DNA of 64,000 bases from Hybos culiciformis. Its lineage: Eukaryota > Arthropoda > Insecta > Diptera > Hybotidae. Location of the stretch: NCBI GenBank assembly GCA_964007475.1, contig OZ023273.1, positions 7,583,234 to 7,647,233 of the forward strand, written 5' to 3'. Shown piece after piece: positions 10,439 to 23,100 of the stretch; the stretch's first letter is position 1, and each line of letters begins with the position of its first letter. Below the pieces are notes generated by a model. It was given only the letters and a program-made list of their open reading frames with translations. It was not told the DNA's origin and did no database searches. The translations under genes and the position numbers were made by a program.

Positions 10439-10753
10439 AAAAAAAAAGGAAGAAAAGAAAGAAAAGAAAAAAAGAAAAACAAGAAAAAAAAGAAAAAAAA
10501 AATTAAATAAATTTTTTTTTATGTTCGACAAAAAAAAATTGCCGTAACTTTAAGCATTACGTAAAAGTTACGGTTGCCGTAACTTAAAAAAAAAAAAATA
10601 AGTTACGTTAACCCAAACTGTTAAAAAAAAAAATAAGTTACGGTTGCCGTAACTGTAGCCACTCCCATTAATATTCAATAATATTTTATAAATATGTTTT
10701 TTCTCATATGTCAGATTTTTAAACGCAAAATCAAAATAGTTAACAAATAAAAA

Positions 10754-10912
10754 GGTACTTTTCCGTTAGCCGGGCGCAAATTTACGGCGCAAAAAATTGT
10801 GAATCAAGTCCCAAATTTTTTTACCTTTTCCAAAAGTTTTTAGTAACATTTCAAATTTGCGCCGTAAAATTTTTTGCGCCGTACATTTGCGCCCGGCTAA
10901 AAGAATAGTACC
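10754..10912. mobile_element. 159-bp TIR MITE, copy 1, 8-bp TSD
   Basis: Exact flanking duplication AATAAAAA (10746-10753 and 10913-10920). Left end GGTACTTTTCCGTTAGCCGG; the right end reverse-complements to GGTACTATTCTTTTAGCCGG. Arms continue inward as GGGCGCAAA...ACGGCGC. No coding. An 8-bp duplication is compatible with hAT or P-like superfamilies, but the GGTAC end is not the usual hAT CAG. Confidence 0.85.
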
Positions 10913-10992
10913 AATAAAAATTTCAGGATTTATAAGAATTAATGAAAGAAAACTTCTTTAGATATGTAATAAAATACATTTTTAGATTTTTC

Positions 10993-11174
10993 GGCACTTT
11001 TCCGTTAGCCGGGCGTAAAAAATTTTACGGCGCTAGGCAGCAGAAATGTTACTGAAAACTTAAATGGTCATTTTCAATTACCATAAAAGTTTTCGGTAAC
11101 ATTTTTGCTTCGCTTTGCAACTTGATTCATAATTTTTTGCGCCGTCATTTGCGGCCGGCTAACGGAAAGGTACC
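10993..11174. mobile_element. 182-bp TIR MITE, copy 2 of the same family
   Basis: Left end GGCACTTTTCCGTTAGCCGG; the right end reverse-complements to GGTACCTTTCCGTTAGCCGG. Inner arms again contain GGGCG(T/C)AAA and ACGGCGC. Flanks GATTTTTC and GATTTTCA are an imperfect 8-bp duplication. It inserted 80 bp from copy 1 in the same orientation. Confidence 0.8.
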
Positions 11175-11251
11175 GATTTTCATATGTAACGCAGTGGTAG
11201 ACGAGAGTAAAAAGAGAACCTGTAAATTAAAAAAAAATTCATAATTCTTTC

Positions 11252-11712
11252 AGATCGAAGCCGTTTTTCGATCGGCTCGGCTTGAAAGCTCGGCTCAAAT
11301 ATTAAGTTGCTAAAGCCGTTTATATTTTTCCGGCTTGAACCGAATCGAAGCCGATATAATTGGTCCGCTTCCTACTCTAAAATGTAAAATTTAAATCACA
11401 ACAATTACAAATTTTGAACAAAAATGCATGGAAAAAAACTACAAAAATCAAAGAATGAGAACAAAAAGTTTTAACTGTAAAAACAAAATTAATTTTCATT
11501 TCTATTAATTTTTTGAAGTGGTGCAAGTGCAAGTGTACTTAAAATCTGATTGGCTGTTAAGTATTTTTATTTAACGAGCCGGATAGTTAAGCCAAAGCTG
11601 GCACTTATTTGCCGAGCTGAAGCTGAAAAAAAATCCGGTCAAATCGATGATCCGAGCTGGAACCGACCCATTTTTTCGTCAAAACGAAGCTGATCAATAA
11701 ACCCACGGCTTC
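11252..11712. repeat. Degenerate GC-rich repeat with loose inverted symmetry
   Basis: Blocks rich in GCCG and GGCT at 11255-11370 (TCGGCTCGGCTTGAAAGCTC) are loosely complementary to 11570-11710 (GCCGAGCTGAAGC, GATCCGAGCTGG). No clean termini or target duplication are visible, so this is probably an old, eroded DNA element. Confidence 0.45.
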
Positions 11713-11725
11713 GAACTGATTCTTA

Positions 11726-12716
11726 AGGAGCGTCAACACATGCGTGAACGAACATGAAATTTCGTTATAAGGCTGTCACACTTCGGCTTTTTAATGGCTT
11801 TTTGAAAAAGCTATCATCGTTGTGGCTATTTCGTGGCCTTTTCCATACAAAAAAAAGAAAAAAAAGCTAGTGGCTTTTCAAAAAGCCACTAGAAAATCAG
11901 GGATCAAATAACAAATGAGCTCTGTGAGAAAAAAATAAACTAACAATTGCATACTTTCAGGAAGTTGGCGGCAATTTTTTAAAAAAAACGAATAAAAAAA
12001 CAAAAAAAATTCCCAAAAAAAAAGGAAAAAGATATGACAAAACGAGAAAAAAAAAGAAAAGAACCAAAAAGTGCAAGTGTGAACGCATTTAAAAAAGCCA
12101 TCATGAGTATTGGCTTTTTAGTTGTAGTGTGACTCGCTTATTATTCGCTTAGACATGACGCATGTGTGGACACAATATTCGTTTAAAAAAGTGATTATTC
12201 GTCATCCCTAAACGAACATGAATATTTCCGCTACATGAGCGGAAATATTCGCCATGTATATGAACATTTATATAAATTTGGGGTTTTTCACGGGTTTAAT
12301 AACATAGTTATTTATAATTTTAAGCTTAAATTTTGAAAAAACACTTTTTTGGGCATTTATTTTTTTCAATGCGATTTTTTAATTTTGAAATTGTATTGAA
12401 AAAAAATAAATGCATTATTCAAATTCAAAATAATACTTCAAAATTATAAAAATTAAAAAATTGTATGACAGAAAAAAATATCCAGCCACAGCAACTTGAA
12501 GATCTTTTTTATTTACCATAATTAATTTAATATATAAGTTTATATAAATATTTTACATATTTAATAATTGGGCAACTAATATTTTTTTACATCAAATTTC
12601 ATTCACGAATATTCTAAATCAAAATTATGTGTGGACAGCACTTTCATATATGAATATTCACACACGAAATTTCATCAATGAACAAAAAGTTCACTCACGC
12701 ATATGTGGACGCTCCT
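11726..12716. mobile_element. TIR element with TTA duplication (PIF/Harbinger-like)
   Basis: Left end AGGAGCGTCAACACATGCGT and right end reverse-complementing to AGGAGCGTCCACATATGCGT, each flanked by TTA (11723-11725, 12717-12719). A 3-bp TTA duplication fits PIF/Harbinger. No transposase is present. A further partial terminal motif, ACGCATGTGTGGAC, lies at about 12158-12171, so the element may be compound. It ends ~230 bp upstream of the pontin start codon and may affect that promoter. Confidence 0.7.
11775..12133. mobile_element. Inverted-repeat MITE nested in the Harbinger-like element
   Basis: GTCACACTTCGGCTTTTTAA at the left; the right end reverse-complements to GTCACACTACAACTAAAAAG. 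Inside is a hairpin, CTAGTGGCTTTT against AAAAGCCACTAG (about 11867-11892). No clear target duplication. The interior is A-rich and non-coding. Confidence 0.65.
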
Positions 12717-12917
12717 TTATTGTTATGTCATTTTGGCTTCAAGCACGAAAACATTTTCCACTTTTCGTTTTATTTATTTATGGCAACCCTTACGATTTTT
12801 GTTTAAAAAAAATAACAAGCATAGCAGGCAGGCGCTATATTAATCACACGTTTTTTGTTATTTTAATAATTTTGATTAATATTTGATCAATATATTAAAA
12901 AAATAATTAAATATTAA

Positions 12918-14385
<1,468 letters not shown>

Positions 14386-14485
14386 ATATATTTTTCTTAA
14401 TTCTTTAATTTAATTTTACTTAAAATAACTATATTTAAAACAAAACAAAAATTGTTTTTGTTTGTCTCTTTATGAAAATCAATTA

Positions 14486-14491
14486 AATAAA
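14486..14491 (+). promoter_or_regulatory. Candidate poly(A) signal for pontin
   Basis: AATAAA about 100 bases after the pontin stop codon, in AT-rich sequence; position is plausible. Confidence 0.4.
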
Positions 14492-15343
14492 AATATAAAT
14501 TAATTCATTGAAAAATTTTAATGCGACATATTTCTTTAAAATTAATCAGCATTCAATTAAGAGTAGCATTAATTGTTTTATACACTGTGCCGTGACCTTT
14601 AGGTGATAAGATAAATTTCAACATTGAATAGAATACTTAAGATTTTAGGAATATTTCTTGTAACGTTTTCGGAGCTGATTCTGACAAATGATGTGTGTTT
14701 AAAATAATTTAAATGTTTTCTTATTTTATCATCACATCAACACTACATTTTATTTTATCAACAAAAATTAAAAAGCTACAGAAAGAAATATAAATTTATT
14801 GGGTACGAGGCTTTGATGGGGGACCACATCTCTGAAACAAAAGCTTTGCCCCAAAAACTGTCTTGGATTCGGGGGTTTGTAGGTCGCATTTACCTACCTG
14901 CTTTAAGTTATACCCAAATCGAGATTGTAGACATAAACTGCAGTTTAGCCAAACACCTAATTATTTTTATATGAAATTTCTTAATCAATTTTTAATTTAA
15001 AAAGAAAAATTTTTTTTTTACCTTATTTTTATCTATATATATAACAAAAAATCTTCCAAATGTTTGTCTCGATAACCAACAGAGGGGTTTATCTATATAT
15101 GTTGTCAATTAATAATCTGTCATTAACAGAAAATAAACAAATTTCTCTTCAAATCCTCCACAGGAAATAAACAAATTTTTCTTAAAATAATACAAATTAA
15201 AATTAATACACTATAATAAGATTGTTTGGTGGTGTATTAAAATAATATATTAAAATTAAAACAGTAAACTAACAAAAAAAAGTTTCGACGTTACCAATAA
15301 TTATAATTTTCCAATCCAATAAAGTGAAGTAATTAATGTAAAA
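14492..15343. other. Intergenic with old repeat fragment (14800-15040)
   Basis: Contains 'GGGGGACCACATCTCTGAAA' (about 14818) and CATAAACTGCA...GCCAAA (14932-14955). These parallel GGGGCCATATCTCCGAAACG and CATAAACTGCA...GCCAAA inside the hAT element at 8640-8790, and both run on to ACCTTATTTTT. It is taken as a decayed copy of the same family with no ends seen. The remainder should hold the promoter of the zinc-finger gene; I see no clear core element. Confidence 0.5.
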
Positions 15344-18289
15344 ATGGAAAATTTACCGGAAAATACTTGCAGAGTTTGCCTTAGTGAAAAAGAAATTTTC
15401 GTAAATATTTTTGATTCGGTTGAAGAGTTTTCTTGTAAAATTTCTGATTTATTGACTACTTGTGGAGACTTAAAGGTAATAAATTCTTATAGCTACCGAG
15501 GGCTAGTAAGGACCTCTACTTAGATATTTAAGTACTTAGGTACTTTTAAATTTAGAAGAAATAAATAAAGAAGGACCCTATAAAATCACAATAATATTAT
15601 ATTCTTGAGAAGAATTAGACCTCAAATATTTTAGAAAAATTTCGAACACAAATACTTCCTAGACCTTCAACAGCTTTTACTATACTAATTCTATAGAATT
15701 ATCTCTAGATAGATTCACTTTTAATTTTTTCAGTGCGATGATTCGGATACATATCCAAAGCTAATTTGTGAAGACTGTCTGCATGAATTATTTATTTCAG
15801 CCAAATTTCGAGAAAAATGTCAACAAACACAAAATATTTTAGAACAATTCATATCACAGCTCGACAATGTCATTGAAGAATGTCTTCCAGATGAACAACA
15901 AATGAAAATAACTGAAAATAATATGAATGAATCTGCGCCTGTTAATGTTGAAAATGATGATTTGTTTATTGAAAACTTTGATGAAGAAGAAAATAATAAC
16001 GAAATATCACTGGCAATTCCATCATCACCAGATCACATTGATTCTCAGGATGATAACATCATAGACGACATTAACGATGAAATTTCAATAATTGAGGGAT
16101 ACACAGATTTTTCATACAACGATGAATCACAAACACTTGAAAAAGCCGAAACAATCAGTATTCCACCTACGATGTTCAATGTTACAAATCATTTGGATAA
16201 CGTGACAGACAAGAAATGTTCAAACATATTAGAATTACAAAAAGAATCCAAAAAGGTAAGTAGTCACATATTGTTCAATAAAGTGCACTAACAATATTTT
16301 TTTAATCCATTTCTTTCTAATTTTTAGTTAACTTACAACACCAATCGCACTCAGTATAAGATAAATTATATATGCGATGTTTGTGGAGCTTGTTTTACTT
16401 ATTCCGATAATTTGAGGCGGCATTTGAATTCTCATGATGCAGTTATTGTAATTGATAATATTCTTGATTGTGAAAAATGTTTACATCCTTTTACAAAAGA
16501 AGAGAATTTAATAACACATATGTCAACAAAGCATAGTTTGGAGATAGAAATACAGTCAACACATCCTAAAAATATAGACGTTTTAATTAAAAATGAACAG
16601 TATCAATCAACGCAAAGTTTAATAGGCGATGTAATTGAAACGGCAGCCAGGAAGACAAATTCATTAAAGCGTTTTGTTTGCACATTATGTGGAAGAGGGT
16701 TTAACGTTGCAGCTCAAATGCAAGTACATATGCGGACTCATACAGGTATGATTTTTTTTAGTATTAGTTATCAAAAAAATAAATTTTTTTTCAGGTGAAC
16801 GACCATATAAATGTTCAAAATGTGATAAAACGTTTGCTCAGAACGGTGGATTGAAATTACACGAAAGAAGGTAATTATTTGAGAAACTCAGAAATTTACT
16901 TATTAGTTAACGTGATTTTAAAAGTTGATGAAGATAGATATAGGTATCATGCATTTCAAAACTATAGATAGAACAATTAATTTTCATAATACTCTAATAT
17001 AGAGTGGTATAAGGTACTTAACCTACACATATTATTAAATCTGCTTTTACCTTGGAATACAAAATGTTTTTTGAAAAAAATAAAAAAAATTGGTTCCAAT
17101 AAAAATCACAGTTTAAAAGTAAAGAAGCAATTGTGAACTGCATTCAGATTAATTTTTTATAATTTAGAGCTCAATTCTTTTAATCTTAAAATTACTTCCT
17201 AAATCCTAAAACTCCATGCAAAAGGTGATTTTTTCGTTATTTGCTTTACGGGTACGATAAAATAAATCTTTGAATATAATAAATGCTTCTTTAACTATTT
17301 CAGACATGATAATATAAGACCCTATGTATGCTCAATATGTGCTAAAGGTAAAGTTGTGTAAGTAAAAAAAAAATATTATCTTTTATTTGTTTTTATTTTT
17401 TTTTTTAAGGCTTTCATGAGTCGTCAAATTTAAAAGTTCATATGCGAATTCACACCGGTGAAAAGATACATAAATGTACGTTATGTCACAAATCATATGC
17501 AAGGGTGTTTTTACTTCAAAATCACTTAAGAACTCACACAGGAGAAAGACCGTATGTTTATTTGAAAATTAATCTAAATTTTAATATATGTTAGTTTTTA
17601 TTTTTATTCAAAGATTCAGCTGTGAATATTGTAATAAAAAATTTATACAAAAAGGTAAAGTATTAAAATAAATATGTATTAAAATTTCTTTTTTCGCTTC
17701 ATGAAAAATTACATATCTCCTTTATCCTTAAGCTCTTCTCTCTGCCGCAAAAAGTTTGATATTCCTAAATTAACTTTTTATAAACAACTTTGTTCGATCC
17801 CATGAATCATTGGTTTCATTTTATTTTAAAAAAAATTTCAAGTTGACGACAAACTACCGTAAATTTTCCAATAATTTGTGTTTTATTAGTTCTTTAAATA
17901 AATTAATTAAGACCTTTAATTTTTTGATTTAATTATTTTTTAGGTGATTTATCAATTCACATCAAAGGTAAAAAAATCTAATCAAAATGTTATCCAAACT
18001 TATAAATTTATTTCTTCTAGCGCATTTAAATGTACGACCTCATAAATGTAAATTGTGTGATCGTGGTTTTATGAAGCCAAGTCTACTCCTTCAGCATATG
18101 TCAACACACAAAAATAAAAAAACTGGTAATTCTAGGAATGTCAAAAATCTGTATGAAATAGTAGAATACGAATCCGAATTGGATGAGGATGTCATAGATG
18201 GAAATGATGATGAAATGACTGATTCTGAAAATTTAGAAATAATTGACGACGGAATTCAATTAAATGAACATTTAAATTATATTAGTTAG
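15344..18289 (+). CDS. ZAD and eight-finger C2H2 zinc-finger protein
   Basis: Putative nuclear DNA-binding protein of the insect ZAD-C2H2 family. Nine coding exons by frame and splice sites: 15344-15475, 15734-16255, 16328-16745, 16795-16870, 17304-17347, 17410-17551, 17614-17654, 17944-17967, 18021-18289. Their sum is 1668 bases (555 residues plus stop). N-terminal ZAD: CRVC (C9, C12) and CEDC (C56, C59), a zinc-coordinating dimerisation domain. Next is an acidic, low-complexity linker (about residues 80-218, rich in D/E/N). C2H2 fingers start near residue 233: CDVC, CEKC, CTLC, CSKC, CSIC, CTLC, CEYC, CKLC, most with TGE-type linkers. The tail is acidic ([14 protein letters not shown]). Exon 8 is only 24 nt (GDLSIHIK) and lies within finger 7. 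I cannot assign an orthologue. Function (sequence-specific binding, possibly repression or insulation) is inferred from the family. Confidence 0.9.
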
Positions 18290-18347
18290 CAATCTTAAAT
18301 GTTTTAAAATTGTGAATAATTTTGTAAAATATCAATGGTTAATGAAA

Positions 18348-18353
18348 AATAAA
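18348..18353 (+). promoter_or_regulatory. Candidate poly(A) signal of the zinc-finger gene
   Basis: AATAAA about 60 bases after the zinc-finger stop codon. Confidence 0.45.
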
Positions 18354-20126
18354 ATATTTTTTCTATAAAAATTCATGAAAATTTTTACTTAGTATGATGG
18401 AAAAGTTTACTGATGGAAGACGAAAATGCGGTATTTTGCCATTGGTTTGAAATTTCTTAATTTATTTTTAGACTTTTTCAACCACAGCCCTTCTTCAATC
18501 AAATCGGGGGCTCAACATTTCATTGCCTTCTTAAATCGACTAATACCATACTAACTTTAATTTGAGATTTTAAAACCCAACCAATCAGTCGTAACATACA
18601 TTTCTTCTGTTCTTATAATAACGTACTGTACTTACATACATACAGGAATATTAGTAAATGTGAGCTTGCTTAACTTAAAACTCACTTCCTACGAAAAAAT
18701 AAATTAATTAAACAAGGTGGATTTTTTTTATAATTATTTTTATTATTATGTATTTTTTTTTACATTCAAAGTATAAAAAAAAAATTAAATATTTATGAAA
18801 AAAAAAAAACAAAAATTGTATGCAAACTTCTAGTAAGTAAATAAAAAAAAAATCTTATATTTTTTCAAAATAAAACTAAAATATAAAAAATATTTATGTT
18901 ATATATTATATTTTAATTTAAAAAAAAATTAAAAGTACATGGTTAAAGATGATTAATATATGAAAAAGATAACTTTCATGTATTTAATATAATTATTTGT
19001 TTTATAAATAATTTGAGACGTATTACTACAAAATTAAGGGAAGTGCAATTACAAAAAAAATTGAAGCTGACATTAAAATTTTGCAGGAAAAATATGAAAT
19101 TAAGTAATTGTGATTATTTTTATTTCCAAAAGTTTCAAAAAATTTATACATTTGAAATTATTTAAAAATTTGAGCTTTTATTTTTTTTTTAATTGCAAAT
19201 TTCTTGCTTACTGTAAATTTCCTGAACTTGTAAATTATAAAATCGTACATATGTTTTTGATTTCGTAAAATAATCTGTTTTGTTTTTTTACTGATTTCTG
19301 TGTTAAAAATCTACAAAAATATACAATTTATAAATTTGCTTTCATATTTTCCTTCTTTTTTTTTTTTAGATTTACCACAAAATATAATACAAAATAATTT
19401 TTAAAATTTACAAAAAAAATTTATTAATATTGAGAAAAAAAATTATCTTTGATTTAGCTAATTTTTCTTGCAATCGTCAATGAATATGAACTATTATTAT
19501 AATATAATGAAAATTTATATTTAATGGTAAAAAAAAAGTGATCAATTTGTTTTTTAAAAACTTAATCAAAACTGAGAATTTTTCAGAAAGTCAATCTCGT
19601 AATAGTGTTATTAAAATTATTAAATTATATTTGTAGGTATATTTTAATTTATTCCTTAAATTGAAAATTAAAAACATGGTTAATTTCCTATTTGTTAATA
19701 ATTTTTTTTCATTTGATTACAATTTGAAAACAAAAAAATTTTTTAATGTGAAATTCAGCGATAAATTTGTTTACTTTAAAAAAAAAAATGATTTAGATAG
19801 ATTATATAATTTGTAATTTTAAATAAAAAAAATGTCTAGAAATGTAAATTTTTTACTCCGTTTTATTTATAAATGCTCTGGTCTTTTATTTAAAACTCTG
19901 TAATCGTAATTTAATTTTTTCAAACATTACGTGTTCCATATATATAAATATATATATATGTATATTTTAAATTACAAGTAATTTTTCTTTACATAAATTT
20001 ATTGTATTATTACACTTTTTGGATGGTGTATTTTTTTTTTATTGTGTTAATAAAAATACAATATGTAAAAATACAATATGTAAAAAAAATTTTTTCAATC
20101 AAATTGAAAAATGGTAAAATCAGATT
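18354..20126 (-). other. Convergent intergenic space / Jupiter 3' UTR
   Basis: No coding signal. Extremely A/T-rich with many homopolymer runs. The part next to 20127 should be the 3' UTR of the minus-strand Jupiter gene; its end cannot be fixed from sequence because AATAAA-like hexamers are everywhere. Confidence 0.5.
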
Positions 20127-23100
20127 TTACCATAAACCAGATGAATAACCGCCTGGTGGAATACGATTTTTATTGATCACTTGGTTGGCACCATTTAAGG
20201 CAGGAATTGAAGTATTGATTTCCGGAGCAGCAGAAGTAGTACCAATTGATCTATTATAACCTTCACCAGTTATTGGATTTCCATCTAAAAATATAAATTT
20301 AGAAATGTGTTAAAACATAAAATAATATAATATTTAGATTTGATTTTAATGGATATATGGCAACAAAATTTATTTTACTTTACAAAAATTTCAACTTTTA
20401 GGCATTTAAAAAAAAAACAAATAGAAATTAAGTATTATATATATTATATATTATATGTTATATATAAATTATTAAATGATAAATGTTATAATTCTCTTTT
20501 TGTTGATAATAATATATACATACATATATTATCTATGTTATCTATTAATTGTATATAACTATTACAAATTAATTCATATTATCTAATAGTTTTGAAGATA
20601 AATGAGGAACTAATAAGATCAAACAATTCGAAATTTTAATTCATTTAGTTAGTATTTTATGGCCATACTCCAGAATATCTCCTATAATTACAAACTATTT
20701 TATAATATAATTTTATTACAATTTATATATCACCATTAATTATTATACTTACAAAAACCTTAAAATTTATAGAATAAAATATGTTTGAATAAAAAAAATT
20801 ATCTATTTTAAAACTTAAACATTACACTATTACGTACATAGTTATAAAATAAAATAAAAAACATTCAACAACAGCACACTAAACAAAATTCAAAATAAAA
20901 GCAATAGAACAGGAATAAAGCAATAAATAAAACTTAATTTAGTTATATTTCTTAAAATTGTAAAAAGCAAATTCAAGTCAATATAAAAAGCTAAAAAGAT
21001 TAATTCTGATTGTTGAGGAAGCAGAAAATGTATATATACTTTTTTAATTTTGAGCGCTTCTTTCTTTGTAAGGGAAGAGATCCCAGGTTGAGATTTTTAG
21101 TAATTTTCACTATTCTGAGAAATATTATCAGTACAAAAATTATTATCAAATTGTAGAAAAGATCACTAAGTTTTATCTCTTCTCGAGTATTATCTCTAAA
21201 TAGGGTCCCATAAGTAAAAATAATAATGTACCAGAATGCTTCTAACGCGTCTTTTTCATTACTGCTGTCTTTTACATCACGAACATGGCAATTGGAAAAC
21301 TTTACGGCCAATAAAGTGACTTAATTCATAAGAATTTTTTAAACAATTATATTTAGTATTATTTTGAGTATAATTTAGAGTTTATTCTTTTCAATAATGA
21401 AAAACATAGAACTTACTAAAATTATCTGGTAAAAAATTATTTTTTACCCTGTTCACAGTTTAAAATAAAAACAATATATATAGAAGCATAAAAATATTGT
21501 CAACAGATTACATAAATTGATAATAAACAAAAAAAAATCAATTGAAAATGAAAAAATATATTGAAAATTTTTTTCGAATTACCTATGTAATTTTTTTTTG
21601 TACACCCTAAAAGTGCTAATCATATGTATATTTCACAGATTAGAAAGAAAAATCATTTATTTAGAATTTTATACCTTTATGATTAGCCCAACGTCTTGGC
21701 TTGAAACCTGTTGCTTGAACACCCAATCCAGTTACTGGATTACGTGGTTCATGATCTCGTGGCGAGCGATTAGGGTTATTCAAATAAGTTTTTTTATGTG
21801 AAATTGATGGAGATGAATTTGGTGTCGGATTTGTTGAAGTCAACGTACTTGTTACTGATGTTGTTGTAGTATCAGAGTTAAATTCACTGCCGCCACCGTT
21901 ATGAATATTATGATCACCACCGTCATTATTCATTTTTCGTGTTTTCAATTCAATTGAATTAACTTCTTCCTTAATTTTATCAAAATTATTTATATCACCA
22001 CTAGTAGGTGAGCGTGGTGTTGTAACTGTCGATGCACCACCATCTAATTGATTAGAATTTATATTTAATGTTTCTGAATCGTTATTTTCATTAAGAATTT
22101 TTTCGTTTTTATTATTATCAAGATTATTAATAATATTATTGTCGTCGTCGGTGCTGCTAGTAGTGTTATTACTATCATCACTAATTTTATTTTCAGATTG
22201 TTCTAGATTATTTGGTGATAATTTTTCACCTAAATCTTCAACAATTTTTTCAGTATTATTAACACTGTCTGAATTAAGATTTTCTAAATCAATATTTTCT
22301 TGAATATCTTGATGTTCTAAATAAATTTTAAAAATTCTTTTACGTTAAGAGAAACCAAAAGAACTGAAAATTTTAGAATGAATTTAATTAAAAAAAAAAA
22401 AAACAAATTGAAAAACTACTTGGTATTGATTTGAAATAATAAAATTTCTTATTTCAATAAATTTTCCGACAATTTATTGTTTTTGGTAGTTTCATTAAAA
22501 GAACCATGTAAACTTATTAAAGCTTTAATATTTTTTTTTTAACATTATATTTGGCAAAAAAAAATGTTTTAACGAAAGTTATGCAATAATAATACAAAAT
22601 TGAAATAGGATTAAAATAGCAAAAAAATTTGCTACAAGAAGTTGGTAAAATTTATAATAACATTGAAACTATGTATACAAAAATTTCAAAATAGCATTTT
22701 AGGTAATCAAAAAATAGGAGAAGTGCAAAAATATGGTCTTGCAGCATGAAACTTAAAAAAAAAATTGTTTTAACTTATAGTACTTTGCTTTTCACTCCAT
22801 ATTTTTAATAAAAATATTTAAAAATTGTATAGAAATAAAAATTGCTTCATCAGCTTTATATAAGCGTGAGGTGAGAATGCAAACAAAAAAATAATTATTA
22901 ATTATTATAATTCATGTGCAGTTGTTTATTTTTTGATAATATATGACGTCGTTTATTGTTAAAATCTATTTTGTGTTTGGTCTAAGAATATTGTTTATTG
23001 TCCGTTTATTTTTCTCAACAAACGTAACAACTAAAAAGAACATTTTGAACCTATATCCACATATTGGAATAAAATTGGATAAAAAAAACGAAAACGGAAT

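Larger units (their letters stand above)
8960..10666. mobile_element. 1.7-kb TIR element with 9-bp TSD (Mutator-like by TSD), internally duplicated
   Basis: ATTAATATT at 8951-8959 and 10667-10675 is an exact 9-bp target duplication. Ends are inverted: the left begins GGGAGCGTCTACAGTTACGG and the right end reverse-complements to GGGAGTGGCTACAGTTACGG. A 9-bp duplication with GGG-starting inverted ends fits Mutator-like elements. There is no transposase. The contents are a ~72-bp repeat array (8972-9340), a GC-rich patch, a tRNA-like head with A-rich tail, and inverted GTTACGG...CCGTAAC units at the right. The right 713 bp occur twice. Open frames on the minus strand through the A-rich tail (Phe-rich translation) are artefacts. 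Confidence 0.85.
9241..10666. repeat. 713-bp tandem duplication within the TIR element
   Basis: Copy 1 is 9241-9953 and copy 2 is 9954-10666. By eye I find only two changes (copy 1 CCGTAACTG versus copy 2 CCCAAACTG near 10612). The junction reads CCC|ATTGTTTAAAG. The duplicated block starts with ATT and the sequence after the element's right terminus CCC also starts with ATT, so the breakpoint carries 3 bp of microhomology. The duplication includes the right TIR terminus, leaving an internal copy of the end at 9953. Confidence 0.92.
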
